Shown: positions 42,397 to 51,010, counted from the first letter of the stretch. The stretch: 64,000 nucleotides of DNA from Algoriphagus marincola DSM 16067 (GCF_000429405.1 NZ_AUBU01000003.1:124001-188000), one strand, 5' to 3'. Made by a program: numbers and translations. The notes: generated by a model not told the origin, from the sequence alone.

Positions 42397-42618
42397 AGTG
42401 TCTGATTTGTTTGGTTAAACTTAATTTAAATTTTTTCAAATGTCCGATCCTTTATAAAATTTCTTTCCAAAACCCTCAAATGGGATTTCAACGGTTACGG
42501 CCGAAAAAAAAACTCAACCACTCAGCCTTCCGAAATCGAATAATCTCAAAATATTCGAAGGAAAAAGCGATTATTTTGAATATTTTGAAACCTGAAATTC
42601 AATAGAAAATAAAATAAT

Positions 42619-44079
42619 ATGAAGGAAAACAAAAACGGCTCGGATACTTCAAGGAGGAATTTTATAAAAAGCTCAGCTTTGGCGCTTTCAGGATTTTATA
42701 TTGTTCCACGGCATGTTTTGGGGGGTCAGGGTTTTGTTGCCCCAAGTGATAAACTTCGGGTGGCAGGTATTGGTGTTGGAGGAATGGGCTTCAATGACGT
42801 AAGTGGAGTCTTCAGAAGTGGCAAGGCCGATATCGTGGCACTATGTGATGTCGATGATACTCGTGCTAAAAGAAGCCGGGATGCCCATCCTAAGGCAGCT
42901 TATTACAAAGACTACCGAAAAATGCTCGAAACTGAGCAAGACAACATTGATGCAGTGACCGTATCTACTCCCGATCACATGCATGCTGTGCAGGCTATGA
43001 TGGCTATGAAAATGGGAAAGCATGTTTACGTTCAAAAACCCCTAAGCCATGATATCTATGAAGCAAGAATGCTTACAGAGGCTGCAGAGAAATATAAAGT
43101 GGTCACCCAAATGGGAAATCAAGGTTCCTCAGGTGATGGTGTACGCAAAATGGTGGAATGGTACAATGCAGGACTGATCGGAGAAGCGACGAAGGTCTAC
43201 TCTTGGACCAATAGACCAGTTTGGCCACAAGGAATTCCCTGGCCGAGTGAAGGAGTGACTCCACCGGCTGATTTAGACTGGGATTTATGGCTAGGTACTG
43301 CCCCTTACCGGGATTATGTGGGAAATCTAGTGCCCTTCAATTGGCGAGGATGGTGGGATTATGGAACAGGAGCCTTAGGAGATATGGCTTGCCACATCAT
43401 GGAACCTCCTTTCAGGGTCTTAGGTCTTGGGTATCCAAAATCTGCTGAATGCTCTGTGGGTTCTGTTTATGTAGGAGAATTCCAACGTGGATATTTCCCT
43501 GATAGTTGCCCTCCTTCTTCACACATCACCCTTCGCTTTGATATGGCAGGTGGAAAAGAACTGGAATTTCACTGGATGGATGGTGGCATTCAGCCTACAA
43601 GACCTGCAGAACTCGAGCCTAACGAAATCATGGGCGATGGAGGAAATGGAGTAATCATCGAAGGTACTGCCGGAAAAATGATGTGTGCAACCTACGGTCG
43701 AGATCCCAAACTCCTACCAACCTCTAAGAATCAGTATATCAATGTCCCAGAAACCGAGTATCGTGTACCTGGCGGGGACAGTGGTCACTACAACAACTGG
43801 GTAGAGGCTTGTATTGCTGGCTTTGGATCAGAGGAGTATAAAAAGTTGAGTTCGCCTTTCAGTGTGGCAGGACCACTTACTGAATCAGTACTGATGGGAA
43901 ATCTTGCCATTAGAAGCTACGACTATCGCGTCCCTAGACCAAATGGAAATGCCAATCAGTTCGACTATCCAGGTAGAGGAATCAAATTGGTATGGGATGG
44001 ACCAAATATGAAAATCACCAATTTCGATCCAGCCAACCAGTTTGTCAGAAGAAATTATCGAGAAGGTTATAGCTTATAA
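42619..44079 (+). CDS. Tat-exported Gfo/Idh/MocA oxidoreductase
   Basis: 486 residues. Twin-arginine signal SRRNFIKSSALALSGFYIVP (Arg12-Arg13), so it is folded with cofactor before export. Rossmann motif VAGIGVGGMG (48-57), ALCDVDD, VTVSTPDHMHAVQAMMAM, and VQKPLSHDIYEAR in place of the common EKP. The GFO C-terminal domain follows, with WRGWWDYGTGALGDMACHIME near the active site. Secreted Gfo/Idh proteins in Bacteroidota often process sugars or glycosides with tightly bound NAD(H). Opposite the GH20 gene, which suggests glycan use, but this is inference. Confidence 0.9.
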   Translation: MKENKNGSDTSRRNFIKSSALALSGFYIVPRHVLGGQGFVAPSDKLRVAGIGVGGMGFNDVSGVFRSGKADIVALCDVDDTRAKRSRDAHPKAAYYKDYRKMLETEQDNIDAVTVSTPDHMHAVQAMMAMKMGKHVYVQKPLSHDIYEARMLTEAAEKYKVVTQMGNQGSSGDGVRKMVEWYNAGLIGEATKVYSWTNRPVWPQGIPWPSEGVTPPADLDWDLWLGTAPYRDYVGNLVPFNWRGWWDYGTGALGDMACHIMEPPFRVLGLGYPKSAECSVGSVYVGEFQRGYFPDSCPPSSHITLRFDMAGGKELEFHWMDGGIQPTRPAELEPNEIMGDGGNGVIIEGTAGKMMCATYGRDPKLLPTSKNQYINVPETEYRVPGGDSGHYNNWVEACIAGFGSEEYKKLSSPFSVAGPLTESVLMGNLAIRSYDYRVPRPNGNANQFDYPGRGIKLVWDGPNMKITNFDPANQFVRRNYREGYSL

Positions 44080-44083
44080 TCAC

Positions 44084-44115
44084 AAAAAAAGCGGTCCAAT
44101 TAGGACCGCTTTTTT
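44084..44115. terminator. bidirectional terminator between Gfo/Idh and OmpA genes
   Basis: AAAAAAA-GCGGTCC, loop AATTA, GGACCGC-TTTTTT; it ends on the minus-strand stop codon of the OmpA gene. Confidence 0.92.
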
Positions 44116-45739
44116 AATCTTCAATTGTCAACTCTACACGACGATTTTTACTTCTTCCAGCCTCTGTTGCATTAGAGGCTATTGGTCTGGTGCCGCCCCA
44201 TCCAGAGATACGTAGTCTCTCAAAGTCTACACCTTGATCAACCAAATAATCCCTTACAGCTCCAGCTCGATCTAGAGAAAGGGCCTTGTTTAATCCAGGA
44301 TCACCCGCACTATCTGTATGACCACTTATCCGAATCTTCAAATCTGGGTTTTCACTCAAAAAGCCTACAATCTGATCTAAGAAGTCAAAAGTATCTCCCT
44401 CTTCCAGATCTGCAGTCCCTCGTTTGAAATTGACTTTGTCCAAAAGTAAACTGTTGCCAGTTTCTGCTTTCGTCATCAAAATCACATTGGGTTCTTTTGT
44501 CTTTAATTCAGCCAAAGAAATCGAGGTAGGGAAAAATTGAGCAGCTTCAAACCGAAGAAGTTGAACGCCTGAGGCTTTGAGATCGCTTATTTTTTGATTT
44601 TGTGCAGGAATTTCCTTCCAGTCCTCGCCGCTTTTGGCCATTAGACGGAAGTTTTCCACCCGAATCTTATTCTTCTGATCAATCACCAACCATCTCACTG
44701 GCTCTTCCTCCATTTCAATCGACTTTTCCATTAGCTTCACTTCAGGCATTCCAACAGCACTAGATGGGTAAAGTGGTGCTAATTCCGTCACCGTAGTCAC
44801 ATTTTCAGATTGGTTTTGCTGTGAAACGGCAACTGTCTCAGGTGCCTTAAATTCATTTGGGATTTCTAGTGGAGTAATTTCCTCATAGGTAACCAAATCT
44901 GCGAATCCATCACTGTTTTGGGTGGTAGTCCAAACCACCTCCGTAGGCGAAATAAACGTAACGGCACTTTCTGAGCCAGGGCTGCTCAATTGAACCCATT
45001 TCTGTGCAGCACTCCATTCAGTAAGATCTTCCAAAAGTACTTTTGCAATGAAAATATCCTTCCCTTGAGCCCCTAATTGAAGATTTGAAGAAAAATAAAG
45101 CAGTCCTGAACTAGGGTCAAAATAGGGTGAAGTTTCTTGACCAGGTGTATTTATGGCAGATCCAAGGCTTTTTGGTGCTGCCCATTGAACAGGACCAAGC
45201 TTTTCGCTCACATATATGTCTTCATTTCCACGGCTATCAGAGCGATTTCCTGATAGAAAAATATACTTTCCGCCCTTCGAAACTGATCCAGTGACAGAAC
45301 CTTGGAATTTTTCGATTTCAGGCATAGATACCCGACGCAGAAAATTCCATTCTTGACCGAATTTGGAATACTGAAATACCCCAAAACGATCTGAGCCTGA
45401 ATGAAAGACCAACAGTGTCAAAATATCCTCCAAGCCTAAGGCCAAATCATATCCTGCGGTGCTTAGGTCTTTCCGATGAATAGCCTCTGACCATTCACCT
45501 TCAGGAGTTTTTTTGGTCATCCAAATATCTCCCGGATCATTGATGCCCCCTACATTCTGAAAATGATTAGCGCGGGTAAAGAGCAAAACGCCATCCCCTA
45601 TCCAAACCGGATTCATGTCATCTTGGGGCGTATTTGCCCCTGACAGATTCTTGATTTGTTGAGAAAATACCGAGAGAGAAACAAAAAAGGCAAGCAGAAA
45701 TAAGCTGCCTGCCCGAAAATTAAACTGAGGTTTATACAT
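44114..45739 (-). CDS. OmpA-family protein with PD40 propeller repeats
   Basis: 541 residues from ATG 45739, which avoids overlap with the upstream gene; signal peptide ending VFSQ. Residues about 35-280 hold WD40-like PD40 repeats (DDMNPVWIGDGVLLFTR, GSVTGSVSKGGKYIFLSGN, QETSPYFDPSSGLLYFSSN). A linker follows, then a C-terminal OmpA domain (about 425-541): VNFKRGTADLEEGDTFDFLD, ISGHTDSAGDPGLNKALSLD, RAGAVRDYL, SKNRRVEL. The last part binds peptidoglycan; the propeller faces the periplasm or surface. It is four bases downstream of the DHS-like gene, so likely co-transcribed. Confidence 0.9.
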   Translation of the reverse strand: MYKPQFNFRAGSLFLLAFFVSLSVFSQQIKNLSGANTPQDDMNPVWIGDGVLLFTRANHFQNVGGINDPGDIWMTKKTPEGEWSEAIHRKDLSTAGYDLALGLEDILTLLVFHSGSDRFGVFQYSKFGQEWNFLRRVSMPEIEKFQGSVTGSVSKGGKYIFLSGNRSDSRGNEDIYVSEKLGPVQWAAPKSLGSAINTPGQETSPYFDPSSGLLYFSSNLQLGAQGKDIFIAKVLLEDLTEWSAAQKWVQLSSPGSESAVTFISPTEVVWTTTQNSDGFADLVTYEEITPLEIPNEFKAPETVAVSQQNQSENVTTVTELAPLYPSSAVGMPEVKLMEKSIEMEEEPVRWLVIDQKNKIRVENFRLMAKSGEDWKEIPAQNQKISDLKASGVQLLRFEAAQFFPTSISLAELKTKEPNVILMTKAETGNSLLLDKVNFKRGTADLEEGDTFDFLDQIVGFLSENPDLKIRISGHTDSAGDPGLNKALSLDRAGAVRDYLVDQGVDFERLRISGWGGTRPIASNATEAGRSKNRRVELTIED

Positions 45740-45743
45740 TTTA

Positions 45744-46715
45744 TTATTGGTCGAGTACGATCGCAAAGACTAGCGGAGCTACTATAGTAGCATCTGACTC
45801 AATGATAAATTTTGGTGTATCAAGTCCTAGCTTACCCCAAGTGATTTTCTCATTTGGAACTGCACCGGAATATGATCCATAAGATGTAGTCGAATCAGAT
45901 ATCTGACAGAAGTATCCCCAAAGTGGTACATTATCACGCTGCAAGTCTTGATGAAGCATAGGCACCACGCAGATAGGAAAGTCTCCTGCAATTCCCCCGC
46001 CAATTTGGAAAAATCCAACTTTACTGTCTTCGGTAGCATTTTCTGTATACCATTCTGCCAAAAACATCATATACTCAATCCCACTTCTGACAGTGTGAAC
46101 GTTTTTGACATCTCCAGCGATCACATGCCCTGCAAACATATTGCCGAGTGTGGAATCCTCCCATCCCGGGACGATAATAGGAAGGTTCTTTTTAGCAGCT
46201 TCCAATAGCCAGGAGTTTTTGGGATCAATCTGAAAAGAATCATCCAGTTTACCAGAAAGTAAGATTTTATAAAAGAACTCATGAGGGAAATAGGCCTCTC
46301 CTGCTTGATCAGCTTTCATCCATTCCTCCAAAATAACATCTTCAATCCTACGCATGGCTTCCATCTCCGGAATACAAGTATCTGTCACACGGTTCATGTG
46401 TCGATCCAAAAGATCTTGCTCTTGCTCAGGAGACAAGTCCCGGTAGTTTGGAATACGCTCATAATAGTCATGAGCAACTAAGTTGAAAACATCTTCCTCT
46501 AGGTTGGCTCCGGTACAGGTAATGATTTGTACTTTGTCCTGTCGAATCATCTCAGCCAGAGAAATCCCCAGCTCAGCTGTAGACATGGCTCCGGCCAGGG
46601 TGACCATCATTTTCCCGCCTTCATCCAAATGTGTTTTATAACCTTCGGCTGCATCGATGAGTGCCGCAGCATTGAAATGTCGATAATGATGCTTCAAAAA
46701 TTCGGTGATCTTCAT
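45744..46715 (-). CDS. deoxyhypusine-synthase-family protein
   Basis: 323 residues. Belongs to the DHS fold (NAD- and spermidine-using): MVTLAGAMSTAELGISLAEMI, ITCTGANLEEDVFNLVAHD, VPGWEDSTLGNMFAGHVIAG, GGGIAGDFP (239-247), TSYGSYSGA and the Schiff-base lysine, Lys295 in ITWGKLG, with ATIVAPLVFA following. The KH pair after GGG in eukaryotic DHS (GGGVxKHH) is replaced by GD. Bacteria lack eIF5A, so a protein-modifying role is unlikely; aminobutyl transfer to a small polyamine (homospermidine-type synthesis) is a reasonable inference. It probably precedes the OmpA gene in one transcript. Confidence 0.88.
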   Translation of the reverse strand: MKITEFLKHHYRHFNAAALIDAAEGYKTHLDEGGKMMVTLAGAMSTAELGISLAEMIRQDKVQIITCTGANLEEDVFNLVAHDYYERIPNYRDLSPEQEQDLLDRHMNRVTDTCIPEMEAMRRIEDVILEEWMKADQAGEAYFPHEFFYKILLSGKLDDSFQIDPKNSWLLEAAKKNLPIIVPGWEDSTLGNMFAGHVIAGDVKNVHTVRSGIEYMMFLAEWYTENATEDSKVGFFQIGGGIAGDFPICVVPMLHQDLQRDNVPLWGYFCQISDSTTSYGSYSGAVPNEKITWGKLGLDTPKFIIESDATIVAPLVFAIVLDQ

Positions 46716-46763
46716 AATTTCGATTTTTTAACTTGAGCTGTAAAATTACCCAAATTCAAACAT

Positions 46764-46788
46764 AAAAAAACCCGGACAAGCCGGGTTT
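46764..46788 (-). terminator. terminator of the OmpH-like gene
   Basis: On the minus strand AAACCCGG, loop CTTGT, CCGGGTTT followed by T residues. Confidence 0.88.
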
Positions 46789-46806
46789 CCATAGATTCGA
46801 TATTAT

Positions 46807-47403
46807 TTATTGTGCAGCAGGCTTTTCGCTAGCAAACTCTTGGTTGAGTCCTTCTACCACCTTATCTGTCAAATCTAGGGCATCTTTACCATACCAAACA
46901 GCACCACCACGCGTGTAGCTAAGGATAAGGTCTAGATCATTTTCTTCTGCATATTTTTTCAAATAAGCCTGAACCTTATCATAAACCTCACTGTAGAGGG
47001 TACTTTCGTCACCAGCTAATTCTTGCATCAGGTTGTCACGATAAGTCATCAGATTCTGCTCTTTCTTCACAAGCTCCTCTTGCTTTGCTCGCTGCTGATT
47101 AGGAGTCATATTTCCACCAGTTTGCTGGAAATTAGCAACTTCTTGCTCGAAACCTCTTGCTCGACCTTGTAAATCAGATTCAAACTTCTTTCCTTTTTCC
47201 TGAAGCTCTGCAGACTTTGTCTTGAAGTACTCATACTTATTAATCACACTATCAGTCAAAACGAAAGCCACTTTCAGGTCAGAAAATTCTACAGAAGATT
47301 CACTTTGAGTAGTAGTTTCTGCTGCTTGTTCAGTTTTTGGCTGACAGGATAGCATTACTGCAAATGCAGAAACCAGGGAAAATAGGGGTAATACTTTTTT
47401 CAT
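46807..47403 (-). CDS. OmpH/Skp-like periplasmic chaperone, lipoprotein
   Basis: 198 residues from ATG 47403; lipobox VMLSC with Cys20. Longer in-frame starts lie upstream of the promoter at 47513-47541 and are excluded. OmpH pattern: LKVAFVLTDSVINKYEYFKTK, a long coiled coil (about 75-150, KGKKFESDLQGRARGFEQEVAN and QQRAKQEELVKKEQNLM), then LKKYAEENDLDLILSYTRGG and DLTDKVVEGLN. Skp-like proteins hold unfolded outer-membrane proteins; the lipid anchor is a variation seen in Bacteroidota. Confidence 0.9.
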   Translation of the reverse strand: MKKVLPLFSLVSAFAVMLSCQPKTEQAAETTTQSESSVEFSDLKVAFVLTDSVINKYEYFKTKSAELQEKGKKFESDLQGRARGFEQEVANFQQTGGNMTPNQQRAKQEELVKKEQNLMTYRDNLMQELAGDESTLYSEVYDKVQAYLKKYAEENDLDLILSYTRGGAVWYGKDALDLTDKVVEGLNQEFASEKPAAQ

Positions 47404-47512
47404 TTTATTGAGAATTAATTTAGGCTCTTTGAAAATGGAGAAATAAGCGCATTTCAAAGGTCGCTCACTGCTTACCAAATTCAAGGTGGATTTTACATGC
47501 TTGACAAGGGCG

Positions 47513-47541
47513 CAAATATAAAGAAAGAATTGACTTGACAA
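47513..47541 (-). promoter_or_regulatory. Bacteroidota-type promoter for the OmpH-like gene
   Basis: Minus strand: TTG (47541-47539), 18-base spacer, TATATTTG (47520-47513). Transcription would start near 47506, giving a leader of about 100 bases before ATG 47403. Confidence 0.7.
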
Positions 47542-47577
47542 GCCCTGTAATTGAACTGTGTCCTTAAAATATCCTAA

Positions 47578-48480
47578 TCAAAAATACATTTCCTGCGCCA
47601 ATCGGTAGACTTGGGCATGCGCATCAATTATTTGACTGATTTTAGGACTGTAGCCTCCCCCCATGCAGCACATGATTGGTAGGTTATTCATTTTTGCTAC
47701 AGAAAGTACCTTCCGATCTCTTTCATAGACTCCTTGAATGCTCATTCCCAATCGCCCCAATTTGTCAGAAGAAAGCACATCAACTCCGCATTGATAAATC
47801 AAAAAATCAGGTTGAAAGTCATCAATCAACTTTTTTAAGTTTTTGTCCAAGATAGAAAGGTATTCCTCATCAGCAGTGCCATCTGCTAATTCAATATCCA
47901 AGTCAGACTTTTCTTTTCGATGTGGGTAGTTCTTGGCGCCATGCATACTGAATGTGTACACTCGAGGCTCATTTCTAAAAATAGCAGCAGTCCCATTGCC
48001 CTGATGTACGTCCAGATCAATGACCAAAATTTTCTTAGCTTTTTGAGAATTTAAGAGGTGAAAGCTTGTCAGAGCAATATCATTCAATAGGCAGAAGCCT
48101 TCTCCTCGATCCCGAAATGCATGATGTGTCCCTCCTGCAATATTTAAAGCAATTCCATGCTCCATTGCAAATTCAGCAGCTTGCACCGAGCCTCCAGCAA
48201 TTAGAATTTCACGCTTTACTAAGGCCTCACTCAATGGAAATCCCGTGGCTCGCTCCTCAGATCGGCTTAGGCTGAGGTTTTTTAGCTTTTCCCAATAAGA
48301 AATATCATGGGCTTGGCCTATAAGCAATTCATCGACTACTTCTGGCTTAAAAAAATTACTTTCGGTGACAGTCCCTTCATAGAGCAATTGCGCAGGCAGC
48401 AATTCGTATTTCTCCATCGGAAAACGGTGTCCGGGAGGTAAAGGATGGCAATATTCGGGTGACCAGGCTATTTTGAGCAT
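47578..48480 (-). CDS. histone-deacetylase-family amidohydrolase
   Basis: 300 residues, the arginase/HDAC fold. His119-His120 (GGTHHAF), zinc ligands Asp155-x-Asp157-x-His159 in VIDLDVHQGNGT, GVDVLSSDKLGRLGMS for the third ligand region, MGGGYSP near the end. Bacterial relatives deacetylate polyamines, acetoin-related substrates or acetyl-lysine. The nearby DHS-like polyamine gene makes acetylpolyamine hydrolysis a possibility, but they are not in one transcript. No tyrosine beyond the GGGYSP motif argues against activity. Confidence 0.92.
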   Translation of the reverse strand: MLKIAWSPEYCHPLPPGHRFPMEKYELLPAQLLYEGTVTESNFFKPEVVDELLIGQAHDISYWEKLKNLSLSRSEERATGFPLSEALVKREILIAGGSVQAAEFAMEHGIALNIAGGTHHAFRDRGEGFCLLNDIALTSFHLLNSQKAKKILVIDLDVHQGNGTAAIFRNEPRVYTFSMHGAKNYPHRKEKSDLDIELADGTADEEYLSILDKNLKKLIDDFQPDFLIYQCGVDVLSSDKLGRLGMSIQGVYERDRKVLSVAKMNNLPIMCCMGGGYSPKISQIIDAHAQVYRLAQEMYF

Positions 48481-48509
48481 AAAAAAAACGCTTGCATTTT
48501 AACAAGCGT
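48481..48509 (-). terminator. terminator between the 48536 gene and the deacetylase gene
   Basis: Minus strand ACGCTTG, loop TTAAAATG, CAAGCGT followed by eight T, ending at the ATG of the next gene. Confidence 0.82.
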
Positions 48510-48535
48510 CCATTGAAAGTGTTTTAATCAGTAAA

Positions 48536-49096
48536 TCAGACGTCTTCTTCTTCTGACTGAAAGGAGTAAAGAGTCTCATCCAGTGAAATTGTGTCTTCGT
48601 TGTATTCTAGAATAAACTTCCGGATACTTGAATCGTCGATATGTTCCACATTAAGAGCTGCATCCAATCCAATTCCAAAATCATGATTGGTATCAATATC
48701 GATGAATTCCTGAACCTTGACAGTTTCTTCTTCTTCGATCTCCATGATCATTTCAGTAATAAACCAACCAATCTCCTCTTCCTCACTGGATAGAGGCAAT
48801 AAATTTCCATTTTCATCTTCTTCGTAGCGAATTCCGTTGAAATTAGGAAACTTCTTCGCAGCCTCATGTTCGGCAAGCTCATAGACCTCACTGGCATGAT
48901 GAAGTCTCAAAGTGTAAAGTGCCGCATCATAGATGACCTCTTTGCCTTCATACATTCCGATAAAGTAAAAATTCACATACTCATCGGAATTTTCGGCATC
49001 TTCAACTAGTTGATAGGGTTTACCAATACTTTTGAGTTTAGCTTTTAGTTTGGCGATTTCTTCTGGTGAAAATCCTGGGTTATTCTGAGGATTCAT
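48536..49096 (-). CDS. acidic cytoplasmic protein of unknown function (186 aa)
   Basis: No signal or TM. The N-terminal helix FSPEEIAKLKAKLKSIG is followed by a mixed domain (NFYFIGMYEGKEVIYDAALYTLRLHHASEVYELAEHEAAKKF, cited here in part as IYDAALYTLRLHHASEVYEL), an acidic stretch (SSEEEEIGWFITEMIMEIEEEE) and a C-terminal IRKFILEYNEDTISLDETLY. From memory, similar proteins are common in Cytophagales without annotation. TAATTTTG on the minus strand (49111-49104) fits a -7 element but lies only eight bases before the ATG. Confidence 0.72.
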   Translation of the reverse strand: MNPQNNPGFSPEEIAKLKAKLKSIGKPYQLVEDAENSDEYVNFYFIGMYEGKEVIYDAALYTLRLHHASEVYELAEHEAAKKFPNFNGIRYEEDENGNLLPLSSEEEEIGWFITEMIMEIEEEETVKVQEFIDIDTNHDFGIGLDAALNVEHIDDSSIRKFILEYNEDTISLDETLYSFQSEEEDV

Positions 49097-49173
49097 GTTA
49101 AAACAAAATTAGAGTCAAAGTGGAAAGTTAACTTTCTAGATTGAAATAAAAAGAAAATAGAAAAATTTTATCA

Positions 49174-49620
49174 ATGGATAAAGCCAAAATTGAAAAGTTT
49201 GACGAGGATTCGATGAACTATATTCTAAAATCTAAGGAAAACCAGTCATTTGATCGGAAACAAAAGATCACCTCAAAAAAGAAAATAGCGAAGACTATTG
49301 CTGCCTTTGCCAATACAAACGGAGGAGAGATCGTGGTCGGTATCTCTGATCAAAATCAAGTTATCGGGATAGATCCAGAGGAGGAAATCTATATGATCGA
49401 ATCGGCCAATGAATTGCATTGTCATCCAAAAGCCGAGTTGTCATTCAAAAAGTTAAGCTATGTTGATAATGATCCAAGTCCTTATGAATCAGCTGATAAA
49501 CTGTTGCTTTTGGTCCAAGTAGAAAAAGCTCCTTCGCCGGGAGTCCTTTGGAGGGAAAGTCAAAACTCTGAAGAGAAATTCTATATCAGGCAGGGAGACC
49601 GAAGCATCTCAATCTCTTGA
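49174..49620 (+). CDS. AlbA_2/Schlafen-type nucleic-acid-binding domain protein
   Basis: 148 residues, essentially a single AlbA_2 domain. E-x-Q-x-x-D-x-K pattern (KENQSFDRKQKI), then KKKIAKTIAAFANTNGGEIVVGISDQNQVIGID, and near the end LVQVEKAPSPGVL with EKFYIRQGDRS. Most family members carry a C-terminal ATPase or winged-helix region; this one has none. It probably binds DNA or RNA; the role is unknown. Its 3' end overlaps the convergent holin-like gene by 12 bases. Confidence 0.85.
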   Translation: MDKAKIEKFDEDSMNYILKSKENQSFDRKQKITSKKKIAKTIAAFANTNGGEIVVGISDQNQVIGIDPEEEIYMIESANELHCHPKAELSFKKLSYVDNDPSPYESADKLLLLVQVEKAPSPGVLWRESQNSEEKFYIRQGDRSISIS

Positions 49621-49974
49621 GTCCATGTTGTTTCCAAATAGCGAATTGATGATACTGAGGACGATCGCAAAAAGCAATGCCCACCAAAATCCATCTACTG
49701 AAAATCCTGGAATGATGTAGTCAGCAATCAGGATTGCAAAGGCGTTGATTACCAATAAAAATAATCCTAAAGTGATAATGGTAAGAGGCAAAGTCAAAAG
49801 GATCATCAAAGGCTTGATGGTTATATTGATTAGAATCAATAACCCTGCAAGCAAGAAACCTGTTGTCCAAGTATCGATATATACGCCAGGAATAAAAAAT
49901 TCCGCAATTAGAACCGAGATTCCTCCGATCAGTATTTTCACTAAGAAATTTGGAGCTTTACTTTCTCTGGGCAT
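49609..49974 (-). CDS. four-TM phage-holin-family membrane protein
   Basis: 121 residues with four closely packed membrane helices (KILIGGISVLIAEFFIPGVY, TTGFLLAGLLILINITIKPL, LPLTIITLGLFLLVINAFAI, WWALLFAIVLSIINSLFG). The INxxIKPLxxLLTLPLTIxTLGLF motif identifies the family of small chromosomal proteins named after a mycobacterial holin. No lysis gene or phage gene is near, so the name does not imply phage lysis. Confidence 0.9.
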   Translation of the reverse strand: MPRESKAPNFLVKILIGGISVLIAEFFIPGVYIDTWTTGFLLAGLLILINITIKPLMILLTLPLTIITLGLFLLVINAFAILIADYIIPGFSVDGFWWALLFAIVLSIINSLFGNNMDSRD

Positions 49975-50066
49975 GGTTTCAAAAGGTTGGTTGGGTATAA
50001 AAACTAATATCGAAAAATATTTGAGTAATCTGGAAATTCGAATTCAGATATTCAAAATTCATGGGT

Positions 50067-50074
50067 TATATTTG
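50067..50074 (+). promoter_or_regulatory. possible -7 element for acyl-CoA desaturase
   Basis: TATATTTG fits TAnnTTTG, 25 bases before the GTG start; no matching TTG at the right distance. Confidence 0.4.
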
Positions 50075-50098
50075 TTCAGTATTAATTAATAGTTTATT

Positions 50099-50848
50099 GT
50101 GATTATCATTATTTTCTTCCTCCTTCACTGGTATTTCTCTCTATTCTGCCAAAGTTTCTTCCTTCACAGATACGCAGCTCACCAAATGTTCGAAATGAAC
50201 AAATTCTGGGAGCGTTTCTTCTACATCTTTACTTGGATGTGGCAAGGTAGCTCTTACCTCTCTCCTAGAGCTTATGCGGTGCTTCACAGAATGCACCATG
50301 CTTACAGTGATACGCCAAAAGATCCTCACTCCCCACATCATACCGAAAACCTTTTCACCATGATGTGGAAAACCAAAAATATCTACAATGAGTATTTTTC
50401 TTTCCGACTCAAGCCTGAAGAAAGATTTTCAAAAGATATTCCCGATTGGTTGACCTTTGACAAGTTTGCAGATAATATGGGCGTTCGAGTAGCTTGGGGT
50501 CTATTGTACGTATTGATCTACGTACTTTGTATTACAGTCTTTGAACTTCCCGGAACTCATTGGTGGATGTACTTCTTATTGCCAATTCACTTCTTGATGG
50601 GACCTGTGCATGGTGCTATTGTAAACTGGAGCGGTCACAAGTATGGTTATTCTAACTTTGATAACAATGATAAGTCTAAAAATAGTCTATTACTTGATGT
50701 TTTGATGCTCGGAGAGCTTTTCCAAAACAACCATCACAAATTACCAAATCGTCCAAACTTTGCAGTGAAGTGGTATGAGTTTGATCCGACCTATCCAATT
50801 GTAAAACTATTGCACGCATCGAAGATTATTAAACTTCGAACAGTATAA
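50099..50848 (+). CDS. acyl-CoA desaturase (stearoyl-CoA 9-desaturase type)
   Basis: 249 residues, starting at GTG 50099. The first ATG is at codon 30, after the first histidine box, so a non-ATG start is required. Boxes: HRYAAH (23-28), HRMHH (63-67) and NNHHK with His212-His213. The short length and box type match the compact bacterial delta-9 acyl-CoA desaturases common in Bacteroidota. It introduces a double bond into saturated acyl chains. It differs from the desaturase at 18447, whose boxes are of the acyl-lipid type. Terminator follows. Confidence 0.9.
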   Translation: MIIIIFFLLHWYFSLFCQSFFLHRYAAHQMFEMNKFWERFFYIFTWMWQGSSYLSPRAYAVLHRMHHAYSDTPKDPHSPHHTENLFTMMWKTKNIYNEYFSFRLKPEERFSKDIPDWLTFDKFADNMGVRVAWGLLYVLIYVLCITVFELPGTHWWMYFLLPIHFLMGPVHGAIVNWSGHKYGYSNFDNNDKSKNSLLLDVLMLGELFQNNHHKLPNRPNFAVKWYEFDPTYPIVKLLHASKIIKLRTV

Positions 50849-50854
50849 AAAACG

Positions 50855-50882
50855 AAAGGGACAAAAAATTGTCCCTTTTTTA
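50855..50882 (+). terminator. terminator after acyl-CoA desaturase
   Basis: AAAGGGACA / TGTCCCTTT stem, loop AAAAAT, T run to 50881. Confidence 0.9.
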
Positions 50883-51010
50883 TTTTACTGACCTTCAGTA
50901 ATTTAAAAATTTTTCAACTAAATAGTAATACTAATTTTTGTATTTTTCTTGGATTTAAGAAACTAAACGAATAATTTACCTTCGATTTAAAACTTAACAC
51001 CAAAAAACTT

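Noticed and set aside
47404..47541. 46-residue N-terminal extension of the OmpH-like protein
   Set aside because: It begins at or before the promoter and lacks a signal peptide; ATG 47403 starts a good lipoprotein signal.
49609..49974. Prophage lysis gene
   Set aside because: The holin-like protein belongs to a common chromosomal family and there are no phage genes nearby.
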